Position numbers and translations under genes: made by a program. A DNA stretch of 7,187 nt from a bacterium (lineage in GTDB: Bacteria > JACRDZ01 > JAJRWM01), in contig JAJRWM010000049.1 of assembly GCA_024276815.1 (NCBI GenBank), positions 1-7,187 of the forward strand, in the 5' to 3' direction. How positions within the stretch are numbered: the stretch's first letter is position 1; each line of letters begins with the position of its first letter. Shown here one piece after another: positions 1 to 5,786 of the stretch. The notes under the pieces are model-generated. The model did no database searches. It saw only the letters and a list, made by a program, of their open reading frames with translations, and was not told the origin of the DNA.

Positions 1-19
1 CCGGGAGGCCTGTTTATAC

Positions 20-49
20 TTGACAAACCGGTTTTTTTAATTTAATAAT
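20..49 (+). promoter_or_regulatory. Predicted housekeeping (sigma-70/SigA) promoter of the NHL lipoprotein gene
   Basis: A perfect -35 box TTGACA lies at 20-25. An AATAAT at 44-49 matches five of six bases of the -10 consensus, with an 18-base spacer. The spacer and flanks are AT-rich, including a seven-T run at 32-38. Transcription would start roughly 40 bases before the ATG at 91, leaving a short leader that contains the ribosome binding site. The call rests on box matching only. AT-rich DNA gives other weak -10 candidates nearby, such as TTTAAT at 41-46. Confidence 0.5.
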
Positions 50-90
50 TTATCTATACACAACAATCATAATAATCACAGGAGTCAACT

Positions 91-1041
91 ATGACTTTTA
101 AAAGATTACCAGGGAAGAGCTTTAGTCTTGTTGTTATCGCAATCCTTTTAACTGTCTTCGTTTCAGGCGGTTTGTTTCTGGCCGGTTGCGGCAAAAGCGT
201 AACCTCACCTTACAGGCTGGTGGGAATAATCGGCAGCAAGGGGCGTGCCGATGGTCAGTTCCTTTCCCCCCGCTGGCTGGCTCTTGACAGTGAAAATAAT
301 TTATATGTCTCGGATTATGAGAATCATCGAATTGAAAAATTCAACCCAAAGGGTGAGTTTGTTGATAAATGGGGCAGCGCCGGCGCCGGTGAAAGCGAGT
401 TTAATATGCCGAGCGGTCTGGCGGTTTGGGACAAGCGGGTTTACATCGCAGATTCGGGTAACAGCCGGGTGCAGGTGTTTGCCGTTAACGGTGTTTTTAT
501 CCGTTCCTGGGGAGAGAGGGGAACCGAACCTGGCCAGTTGCTGAAACCTATGGGAATTGCCGTGGATAGCAACGGCGATGTCTTTGTGGCCGATGTTGAG
601 AGCCGGCGGGTGCAGAAATTCAAGCCGGACGGAACCTTTATCGCGGAAATTGTCAGTTCCGCCGCTGATAAGATGTTGATACCTTATGGTTTGGCGATCT
701 CAAAGGATAACAACTTGCTGGTTGTCGATGTTGCCATGAATCTCATCAAGATATATAACGAACAGGGGGGATTTGTGAAGGCTGTCGGTTTGGGGAATGA
801 TGGCGCTTTTATCCGGGTAATCAATGTCGCTGTTGATGACGCCGGGAATATTTACGCGGTGGACGCTGGCGCTCAAAAAGTGCGTAAATATGATAAAAAC
901 GGCAAGCTGACCGCTGTCCTTGGCGAGCCGGGCGAGGGGCCGGCCCAGTTTAAAGAGCCGCTGGGGATTGCCATCGGAGCTGATGACAGCGTATTGGTCG
1001 CTGATACCGGCAACCACCGGATCCAGAAATTTAAATTATAA
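91..1041 (+). CDS. NHL-repeat beta-propeller lipoprotein
   Basis: Predicted secreted lipoprotein of 316 residues. A charged N terminus (residues 1-9) and a hydrophobic stretch (about 11-31) lead into the lipobox Leu-Ala-Gly-Cys at 30-33, so Cys33 should be lipidated and the rest should lie outside the cytoplasmic membrane. From about residue 55 to the end there are roughly six NHL repeats, seen as recurring units of the type P-x-G-[IL]-A-[VI]-D, a short loop, [VL]-[YF]-V-[AS]-D, then N-x-R-[IV]-Q-K-F. Good copies start near residues 59, 150 and 289. Six such repeats normally close into one beta-propeller, a ligand- or protein-binding platform. No enzymatic motif is visible and the partner is unknown. 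The start is supported by CAGGAG at 79-84, six bases before the ATG. The gene has its own promoter and is followed by 146 bases with a new promoter, so it is probably separate from the floA operon. Family and localisation are well supported; function is not. Confidence 0.9.
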   Translation: MTFKRLPGKSFSLVVIAILLTVFVSGGLFLAGCGKSVTSPYRLVGIIGSKGRADGQFLSPRWLALDSENNLYVSDYENHRIEKFNPKGEFVDKWGSAGAGESEFNMPSGLAVWDKRVYIADSGNSRVQVFAVNGVFIRSWGERGTEPGQLLKPMGIAVDSNGDVFVADVESRRVQKFKPDGTFIAEIVSSAADKMLIPYGLAISKDNNLLVVDVAMNLIKIYNEQGGFVKAVGLGNDGAFIRVINVAVDDAGNIYAVDAGAQKVRKYDKNGKLTAVLGEPGEGPAQFKEPLGIAIGADDSVLVADTGNHRIQKFKL

Positions 1042-1113
1042 TTTCGCCGATTTTTTAACTGAATCACGAAAACCTTTCTTTTTAATATTTTTCTGAATTA
1101 TCAGGCGCGAAAA

Positions 1114-1142
1114 TTGACAAGAAGCGGTAAAAGTAATAAAAT
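1114..1142 (+). promoter_or_regulatory. Predicted housekeeping promoter of the floA operon
   Basis: A perfect TTGACA at 1114-1119 is followed, after exactly 17 bases, by TAAAAT at 1137-1142, which matches five of six bases of the -10 consensus. It lies in the only sizeable gap before the seven-gene run, with AT-rich DNA upstream. The predicted start near 1149-1150 leaves a leader of about 38 bases that includes the ribosome binding site at 1175-1180. I see no other comparable promoter ahead of the downstream genes, so it may drive everything to 7078. Confidence 0.6.
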
Positions 1143-1187
1143 TGTTACAATCAATATCTTTTTAATTATTGATAGAGGAGAAAACTC

Positions 1188-2179
1188 ATGCCCCAAATAA
1201 TCGTAGGATTTATCCCGTTAGTCGTAATACTGTTTCTGGCGTTTTTCGCTTACATGGTTCCGGTGCGTCTTTGGATCGCCGCCTTGGCCAGCGGTGTTTC
1301 AATCAGTATCTTTGAACTGATAGGTATGCGTTTTCGCCGGGTACCCCCAACCAGGATAGTCAATCCAAAAATCATGGCGGAAAAAGCCGGGCTGACTAAA
1401 ATCTCGGTCAATAGTCTGGAAGCTCATTATCTGGCGGGTGGCAATGTTGAAAGAGTGGTCAGCGCTTTAATCGCCGCTCAAAAAGCTAACATTCCGTTGT
1501 CTTTTGAAATGGCGGCGGCAATTGATCTGGCGGGACGCGATGTCCTCGAAGCCGTAAAAATGAGCGTTATTCCCAAGGTTATCCAGACTCCCATGGTGGC
1601 GGCGATCGCGAAAGATGGTATCCAGGTGCTGGCGACCGCCAGAGTGACTGTCCGGACCAACCTCGGAAGGCTGGTTGGCGGCGCCGGCGAGGAAACCATT
1701 ATTGCCCGGGTCGGGGAGGGGATTGTTACCACTATTGGTTCCTCCAACACCCACAAAGAGGTTTTGGAAAATCCTGACAGCATATCTAAAGTTGTGCTGG
1801 CCAAGGGACTGGACGCCGGAACCGCTTTCGAGATCTTGTCGATCGATATCGCCGATGTGGATGTCGGCAAGAATATCGGCGCTCAATTACAGATCGCTCA
1901 GGCCGAGGCGGACAAGCAGATCGCCCAGGCTAAAGCCGAAGAGAGACGGGCTATGGCTTTTGCCAAAGAGCAGGAAATGAAAGCGCTGGTTGTCGAGATG
2001 CGTTCCAAGGTGGAAGAAGCCCAGGCCGAAGTGCCAAAGCGATGGCGGATGCTCTCCGCGCGGGAAATTTAGGTGTGATGGATTACTATAACATCCAAAA
2101 CGTGGTCGCGGATACCAGTATGAGAACAGCGATTTCCTCGCCGCCGCCCGCGCCAAAACCAGGGAATAAAAATGAATGA
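1188..2179 (+). CDS. floA: Flotillin-like protein FloA, reading frame interrupted near 2036-2039
   Basis: FloA is a bacterial flotillin that forms oligomeric membrane assemblies and organises functional membrane microdomains. Two hydrophobic segments at about residues 2-25 and 28-45 anchor it. The centre carries the highly conserved FloA core (Lys-Ala-Asn-Ile-Pro-Leu near 100, Val-Gly-Gly-Ala-Gly-Glu-Glu near 163-169, then Asp-Ile-Ala-Asp-Val-Asp-Val-Gly near 220-227). Residues 232-280 are rich in Ala, Glu, Gln and Lys and should form the flotillin coiled coil. As read, the first frame stops at 2070-2072 after 294 residues, with a non-family tail ([10 protein letters not shown]). The -1 frame from 2039 instead gives [18 protein letters not shown] and continues to TGA at 2177-2179, which is the expected FloA C terminus. 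Joining the frames gives about 330 residues, close to the usual family length. The restored end overlaps the next ATG (2172) by eight bases, which supports the long form as ancestral. GAGGAG at 1175-1180 is the ribosome binding site. No nfeD-like partner precedes it. Identity is near certain; whether the break is an error, a mutation or programmed is open. Confidence 0.88.
2036..2059 (+). other. Frame break in floA with slip-type sequence and hairpin
   Basis: The zero-frame codons are GTG CCA AAG CGA. If the lysine tRNA on AAG (2037-2039) slips back one base to AAA (2036-2038), the next codon is GCG and the family-like FloA C terminus follows. Five bases downstream lies a perfect 5-bp hairpin: GCGGA (2045-2049), loop TGCTC, TCCGC (2055-2059). 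A-AAG with a nearby stem is a known type of bacterial -1 frameshift signal. However, the heptamer GCCAAAG is not canonical and the stem is short. Loss of one A from an original run of four explains the break equally well. Confidence 0.7.
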
Positions 2180-2639
2180 AAATATCTTTGAATTATTGTT
2201 TTTTCTGGCGGTAATAGTTCTTTCACTATTTCAGTCAGTCAGTAAAATAAAGAAAAAAGGCGGCCAGCCGCCCGCCAAGGGGTTCCTGACAACAATATTT
2301 GAGGAGATTCGTAAAGCTCAGGAAGCCGCGGAACATCCTTCGGGGTTGCCGACGGAGATGAACCCGGAACCTTTTCCCCGGGAACCGCTGACGCCTGAAT
2401 ATCTGTCTGAGTACGAAGAAATGAACCCTGCGCCAGGGGGGCAACCGGCCGCTGAATTACCGTTCGCCAAACCTGATGAAACCCCGGCGGCTGGGCGGGC
2501 GTTAAAAGAGAAGGAAATAGCGTCCGCGCGCTATGTTGCTCAGGAATTTCCCGCTGGCTTAATGAACGCGTTTGTCTGGTCAGAGATAATCGGTCCGCCG
2601 ATCAGTAAAAGGAAACGGCGGAGACTGGTCAGAGGATAG
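2172..2639 (+). CDS. Small membrane-anchored protein of unknown function
   Basis: I do not recognise this 155-residue protein as a characterised family. Residues 1-4 are polar, and about residues 5-22 form one hydrophobic helix ([14 protein letters not shown]), followed at once by a basic run (Lys-Ile-Lys-Lys-Lys). This predicts an N-terminal anchor with the rest in the cytoplasm. The middle (about 30-115) is rich in Pro, Glu, Gly and Ala and probably disordered. The last 30 residues are more structured, with the stretch [18 protein letters not shown] near residues 133-150. A comparable C-terminal W/L-S-E-I-[IL]-G-P-P element occurs, as I recall, in other short one-helix bacterial proteins of unknown role, but I could not check this. 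The start is supported by AGGG at 2161-2164 and by an eight-base overlap with the restored end of floA, which implies translational coupling. Being next to FloA and membrane-anchored, it could be a cargo or partner of FloA; this is inference only. Confidence 0.75.
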   Translation: MNENIFELLFFLAVIVLSLFQSVSKIKKKGGQPPAKGFLTTIFEEIRKAQEAAEHPSGLPTEMNPEPFPREPLTPEYLSEYEEMNPAPGGQPAAELPFAKPDETPAAGRALKEKEIASARYVAQEFPAGLMNAFVWSEIIGPPISKRKRRRLVRG

Positions 2640-2641
2640 AA

Positions 2642-3109
2642 ATGCGAGTTAAAACCTGTCCGCGATGCAACAAGCTGTTCAAATCAGATGCCCGGTCCTT
2701 TTGTCCGGTTTGTCAGAAAATAGAGGACGAGGAATTTCGCCTGGTCAGGGATTACCTGCGGGCTAACCGGGACGCTGTCTTGATGGAGATTGTCGAGGTA
2801 ACAGGCGTCGAATCCAGGAAAATCCTGGATTATATCAAAAGAGGCCGCATCGAGATCCAGAAACATGATTTTGGAGTGTTTGTCAAATGCGAGATTTGCG
2901 GCAAACCGGTTTCCAGAGGGACGTTGTGTTTAAGTTGCTATACCAAAATGGTTAAGCCTTTGCGGGAACCGCCGGTCGAGGAAGAAGTTGAGGAAAAAGA
3001 GGAAAGCAAGATAAAGCCGAGGCGTCGCCGCAGAATTTCAATAGATCAGCAAAACCATATTTATTTTAACCGTGATGTTTTAAAAAAAGAGAACTCAGAA
3101 TCTGAATAA
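2642..3109 (+). CDS. YvyF-like zinc-ribbon/helix-turn-helix protein
   Basis: This 155-residue cytoplasmic protein resembles the YvyF family, small proteins often encoded in flagellar operons of Gram-positive bacteria. Cys6, Cys9, Cys21 and Cys24 form an N-terminal zinc-ribbon-like site. Residues 28-72 are helical and look like a winged-helix or helix-turn-helix unit (EIVEVTGVESRKILDYIK, then Gly-Arg-Ile). Cys83, Cys86, Cys96 and Cys99 form a second zinc-ribbon-like site. From about 110 on, the tail is strongly charged: a glutamate-rich stretch, then a block of arginines (near 127-132), probably disordered. The layout zinc ribbon, helix-turn-helix, zinc ribbon suggests nucleic-acid or protein binding, with no enzymatic motif. 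AGAGG at 2631-2635 precedes the ATG by six bases, and the gap to the previous stop is two bases. No flagellar gene is visible nearby, which is unusual for the family name. The resemblance is from memory of the motif pattern, so the family is fairly likely and the role unknown. Confidence 0.8.
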   Translation: MRVKTCPRCNKLFKSDARSFCPVCQKIEDEEFRLVRDYLRANRDAVLMEIVEVTGVESRKILDYIKRGRIEIQKHDFGVFVKCEICGKPVSRGTLCLSCYTKMVKPLREPPVEEEVEEKEESKIKPRRRRRISIDQQNHIYFNRDVLKKENSESE

Positions 3110-3113
3110 AAAC

Positions 3114-3118
3114 AGGAG
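3114..3118 (+). promoter_or_regulatory. Ribosome binding site that sets the yebC start
   Basis: AGGAG lies nine bases before the ATG at 3128. A competing ATG at 3124, five bases from the AGGAG, is in another frame and does not give a YebC protein. Only the ATG at 3128 gives the family N terminus MSGHSKWSTIKHKKG. Confidence 0.7.
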
Positions 3119-3127
3119 ATAGTATGT

Positions 3128-3862
3128 ATGTCGGGTCATTCCAAATGGAGCACTATTAAACATAAAAAAGGAAGAGCGGACGCTCAGCGGGGCAAACTGT
3201 TCACCAAGTTGATCAGGGATATTACGACCGCGGCTCGTAGCGGTGGAGGCGATCTCAACGCCAATCACAGCTTAAGGACAGCGGTGCAGAAGGCTAAAGA
3301 AGCGAATATGCCCAATGATACCGTCAAAAAAGCGATCCTGAGAGGCACCGGGGAACTGGCGGGCGGCAATTATGAGGAAATTACCTATGAGGGATACGGG
3401 CCCAAGGGGGTCGCGATTATGGTCGAGTTAGTGACCGACAACCGCAACCGCACTGCCGCTGAAATGCGCAATATATTCTCCAAAAGAGGCGGTTCCCTTG
3501 GGGAAAGCGGCTGCGTTGCCTGGATGTTTTCCCAGAAGGGCCAGATCATAATCAATAAAGAAAAAATTGATGAGGGCGCTCTTATGGATATAGTTCTGGA
3601 AGCCGGAGCCGAGGATATTAACGATGAAGATGGATTTTTCGATGTGCTGACTCCGCCTGATCGTTTTAGCGTGGTTAAAGAGGCTTTGGAAAACGCCGGC
3701 GTTGAATATGAAATGGCCGAAGTGAGCCGGATACCCCAGAACACAGTTGACGTTTCCGGCGCTGACGCCAGGAAAATACTCAGATTACTGGAAGCCTTGG
3801 AGGAACATGAGGATGTGCAGAATGTTTTTTCCAATTTCGATACTCAAGATAACCTGGATTGA
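3128..3862 (+). CDS. yebC: YebC/PmpR/TACO1-family protein
   Basis: YebC-family protein, 244 residues, close to the usual family length. The N terminus MSGHSKWSTIKHKKG is the family hallmark, followed by the conserved Gly-Lys-Leu-Phe-Thr-Lys-Leu-Ile-Arg-Asp (about 22-31). Other conserved stretches are LRTAVQKAKEANMP near 49-62, then TYEGYGPKGVAIMVE near 85-99, TDNRNRTAAEMR near 102-113, and GSLGESGCVAWMF near 121-133. The three-domain fold is complete with no break. Members have been described as DNA-binding transcriptional regulators (PmpR, YebC) and, more recently, as ribosome-associated factors that help translate polyproline stretches, as mitochondrial TACO1 does. The sequence cannot say which role applies. 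yebC directly before ruvC is a common bacterial order. Its TGA (3860-3862) shares a base with the ruvC ATG (TGATG), so the two are translationally coupled. The 18-base gap from the previous stop fits one operon. Confidence 0.96.
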   Translation: MSGHSKWSTIKHKKGRADAQRGKLFTKLIRDITTAARSGGGDLNANHSLRTAVQKAKEANMPNDTVKKAILRGTGELAGGNYEEITYEGYGPKGVAIMVELVTDNRNRTAAEMRNIFSKRGGSLGESGCVAWMFSQKGQIIINKEKIDEGALMDIVLEAGAEDINDEDGFFDVLTPPDRFSVVKEALENAGVEYEMAEVSRIPQNTVDVSGADARKILRLLEALEEHEDVQNVFSNFDTQDNLD

Positions 3863-4356
3863 TGCGGATTCTGGGTGTTGATCCCGGGCTTGCCAAGCTG
3901 GGGTGGGGAGTTGTTGAGAAGGTTAACAACAAGCTGGCGCCGGTCGCCTACAATTGTATTCGTACCAGTAGCAAAAATGAAATGTCTTTCCGCCTGGAAC
4001 AGATATTTAACGAGTTAACTGAGGTAATCAAGCATTACCAGCCGGTTGCTCTGTCGGTAGAGAAACTTTTTTTTCATAAAAACGTAACCAGCGCTTTGGT
4101 GGTGGGACAAGCGCGCGGCGTGGTCCTTTTAACGGCCCGTATCGGCGGGCTGGAAGTTTTTGAATACACTCCTCTGGAAATAAAACAAGCCTTGGTGGGG
4201 TATGGCCGGGCTGAAAAACAGCAAGTTCAGAATATGGTCAGGGTTTTGTTAAGCTTGAAGGAAGTTCCTCGCCCGGTTGACGCGGCTGACGCGCTGGGAG
4301 CGGCTATCTGCCATTCGCAACAGGCGAAACTGCTTTCACTGATAAACAAGAGGTGA
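3862..4356 (+). CDS. ruvC: Holliday junction resolvase RuvC (crossover junction endodeoxyribonuclease)
   Basis: RuvC is a dimeric, magnesium-dependent endonuclease that nicks Holliday junctions symmetrically during recombination and fork repair, normally with the RuvAB branch-migration motor. At 164 residues it has the family's usual size. The four acidic catalytic residues are all visible in context: Asp7 (Ile-Leu-Gly-Val-Asp-Pro-Gly), Glu67 (Ser-Val-Glu-Lys-Leu-Phe-Phe), and Asp140 and Asp143 (Val-Asp-Ala-Ala-Asp-Ala-Leu-Gly). The conserved Phe-Phe-His-Lys-Asn (70-74), Gly-Gln-Ala-Arg-Gly (82-86), and Gly-Tyr-Gly-Arg-Ala-Glu-Lys (113-119) are also intact, so the enzyme should be active. The ATG at 3862 gives the canonical Met-Arg-Ile-Leu-Gly start; a TTG at 3859 would add one residue. 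No clear ribosome binding site precedes it, so translation likely depends on coupling to yebC. Downstream, the expected ruvA and ruvB are missing and a two-component gene overlaps its stop by four bases (GTGA). Confidence 0.96.
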   Translation: MRILGVDPGLAKLGWGVVEKVNNKLAPVAYNCIRTSSKNEMSFRLEQIFNELTEVIKHYQPVALSVEKLFFHKNVTSALVVGQARGVVLLTARIGGLEVFEYTPLEIKQALVGYGRAEKQQVQNMVRVLLSLKEVPRPVDAADALGAAICHSQQAKLLSLINKR

Positions 4357-4357
4357 T
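4351..4357 (+). promoter_or_regulatory. Shine-Dalgarno-like AGGTGAT across the ruvC stop, affecting the regulator start choice
   Basis: AGGTGAT complements the 3' end of 16S rRNA well, but it overlaps the GTG at 4353 that would start the response regulator by coupling to the ruvC TGA. If AGGTGAT works as a normal ribosome binding site, initiation would instead fall a few bases later, for example at the in-frame CTG at 4362, removing three residues ahead of the receiver domain. GTG by stop-start coupling is the more conventional reading. Either start leaves the receiver domain intact. Confidence 0.35.
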
Positions 4358-5786
4358 TGATCTGTCTGAAGTAAAAGTCCTGGTAATTGATGATGACACG
4401 GCCATTCAGCAGACCTTTTACCGCGCTTTGAGTCTGGCCGGATATCAGGTTGACGTTGTCTCCGCCGGGCGGGATGCGCTCGAGAGGCTGAACGCGCGTC
4501 GATATGATATTGTGGTTGTGGACGCTCAGCTTCCGGATATCCACGGGCTGCATCTGTTATCCCGGATAAAAGAATTATATCCCTTCATCGAAGTGCTTGT
4601 CGTAACCGGCTTCGGTACGATTGACCTGGCGGTTGAGGCGATAAAATTAGGCGCTTTTCACTTCCTGACCAAGCCGGTAACCGGCGACGAGATCCGTCAG
4701 AATATCAAAAACATGCTGGACAAGATCAGCATGAAGCAGGAAATTCACAAGCTGCGCTGGCAGCTTAGCGAGCAATATGAATTCCATAACATGCTGGGGC
4801 GCAGCCTGGCAATGCAGGAAGTCTTTATGCAGATCAGGAAAATCGCGCCCAGTACAGCCAACGTGCTCATCTTTGGCGAGAGCGGCACCGGTAAAGAATT
4901 GGCGGCGCAGGCGATTCACGCCGAGTCCAAGCGCCGTAACGCTCCCTTTATCGCTATCAACTGCAGCGCGCTGGCCGAGGGCACGATTGAGAGCGAATTG
5001 TTTGGCCATGAAAAGGGAGCTTTTACCGGCGCTTACCGCAAACGCAAGGGTTTTATTGAGGAAGCCGACGGCGGCACCTTGTTTTTAGACGAGATCAGCA
5101 CGCTTAAAAACAGCATTCAGATCATGCTTTTAAGGGTAATCCAGGAACGGGAATTTCACCCGGTGGGCAGTAGCCGTAAATTAACCAGTAATGTTAGATT
5201 TATCGCGGCGACCAACACTCCGCTGGAGAAGTTGGTGGAGCAGGGCCGTTTTCGGGAGGATCTTTATTACCGTTTAAATGTGGTCAATTTGAATATGCCG
5301 CCCCTGCGTGAACGGGGAGAAGATATTCATATCTTTTTTCAGCATTTTATCAAATACTACGGCGAACAGCAAAACCGGCAAATCGAGGGGATTGAGGCCA
5401 AGGCCCAGGAAATACTCAGTAAACACAGTTGGCCGGGCAATGTCAGGGAACTGAAAAATGTTTGTGAGAGCGCGGTTATGATGGCTGAAGACAATCAGAT
5501 CCGCCGGGCCGATTTACCTGAGTATCTGTTAAACTCCAATTCTTCTTTAGGCCTGCTCGATAACGACGGTGACTATAAAAACCTGAATTACTTGTTATGC
5601 CAGGAAAAGAACTTCAAAAACGCGAAAAACGTCTGGAACGGTTATTTTGAGAAAAAGTTTATCTGTCGTGTCCTGAAAGAGACCAAAGGCAGCGTGACCC
5701 AGGCCGCTAATGAGATCGGTATGGCGCGACCGGCCTTGCAGCGTTTAATGAAAAAATATCGGATAAAAAGAGAAAGTTTCAAATGA
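4353..5786 (+). CDS. NtrC-family sigma-54-dependent response regulator
   Basis: A 477-residue transcription activator with the full NtrC layout. The receiver domain (about 7-120) has the acidic pocket Asp13-Asp14-Asp15, phospho-acceptor Asp57 (Val-Val-Val-Asp-Ala), Thr85 and Lys107. A helical linker (about 122-145) leads to the AAA+ domain (about 146-375). This has Walker A GESGTGKE at 175-182, the sigma-54-contacting loop GAFTGA at 222-227, Walker B ending in Asp246-Glu247, an arginine-finger region (FREDLYYRLN) and the WPGNVREL sensor II motif. The C terminus (about 430-470) is a Fis-type helix-turn-helix (GSVTQAANEIGMARPALQRL). All key residues are present, so it should hydrolyse ATP to open sigma-54 promoters when phosphorylated. 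It overlaps ruvC by four bases (GTGA) and the kinase gene by four bases (ATGA), so the kinase at 5783 is its evident partner. Target genes are unknown; by eye I found no convincing -24/-12 promoter in the window. Confidence 0.96.
   Translation: MIDLSEVKVLVIDDDTAIQQTFYRALSLAGYQVDVVSAGRDALERLNARRYDIVVVDAQLPDIHGLHLLSRIKELYPFIEVLVVTGFGTIDLAVEAIKLGAFHFLTKPVTGDEIRQNIKNMLDKISMKQEIHKLRWQLSEQYEFHNMLGRSLAMQEVFMQIRKIAPSTANVLIFGESGTGKELAAQAIHAESKRRNAPFIAINCSALAEGTIESELFGHEKGAFTGAYRKRKGFIEEADGGTLFLDEISTLKNSIQIMLLRVIQEREFHPVGSSRKLTSNVRFIAATNTPLEKLVEQGRFREDLYYRLNVVNLNMPPLRERGEDIHIFFQHFIKYYGEQQNRQIEGIEAKAQEILSKHSWPGNVRELKNVCESAVMMAEDNQIRRADLPEYLLNSNSSLGLLDNDGDYKNLNYLLCQEKNFKNAKNVWNGYFEKKFICRVLKETKGSVTQAANEIGMARPALQRLMKKYRIKRESFK

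Noticed and set aside
1042-1113. A possible terminator for the NHL lipoprotein gene, with T-rich runs at 1051-1056 and 1076-1083
   Set aside because: No stem of useful strength precedes the T-runs. The matching AATTTCGC (1040-1047) and GCGAAAATT (1107-1115) are about 60 bases apart and probably coincidental.
1467-1886. Long open frames on the minus strand opposite floA
   Set aside because: They lie entirely inside the strongly conserved floA coding region, resemble no known protein, and arise from codon bias in the real gene.
3859-3861. TTG as the ruvC start
   Set aside because: It adds one Met before the canonical Met-Arg-Ile-Leu-Gly start. The ATG at 3862 fits the family and gives the usual TGATG coupling with yebC.
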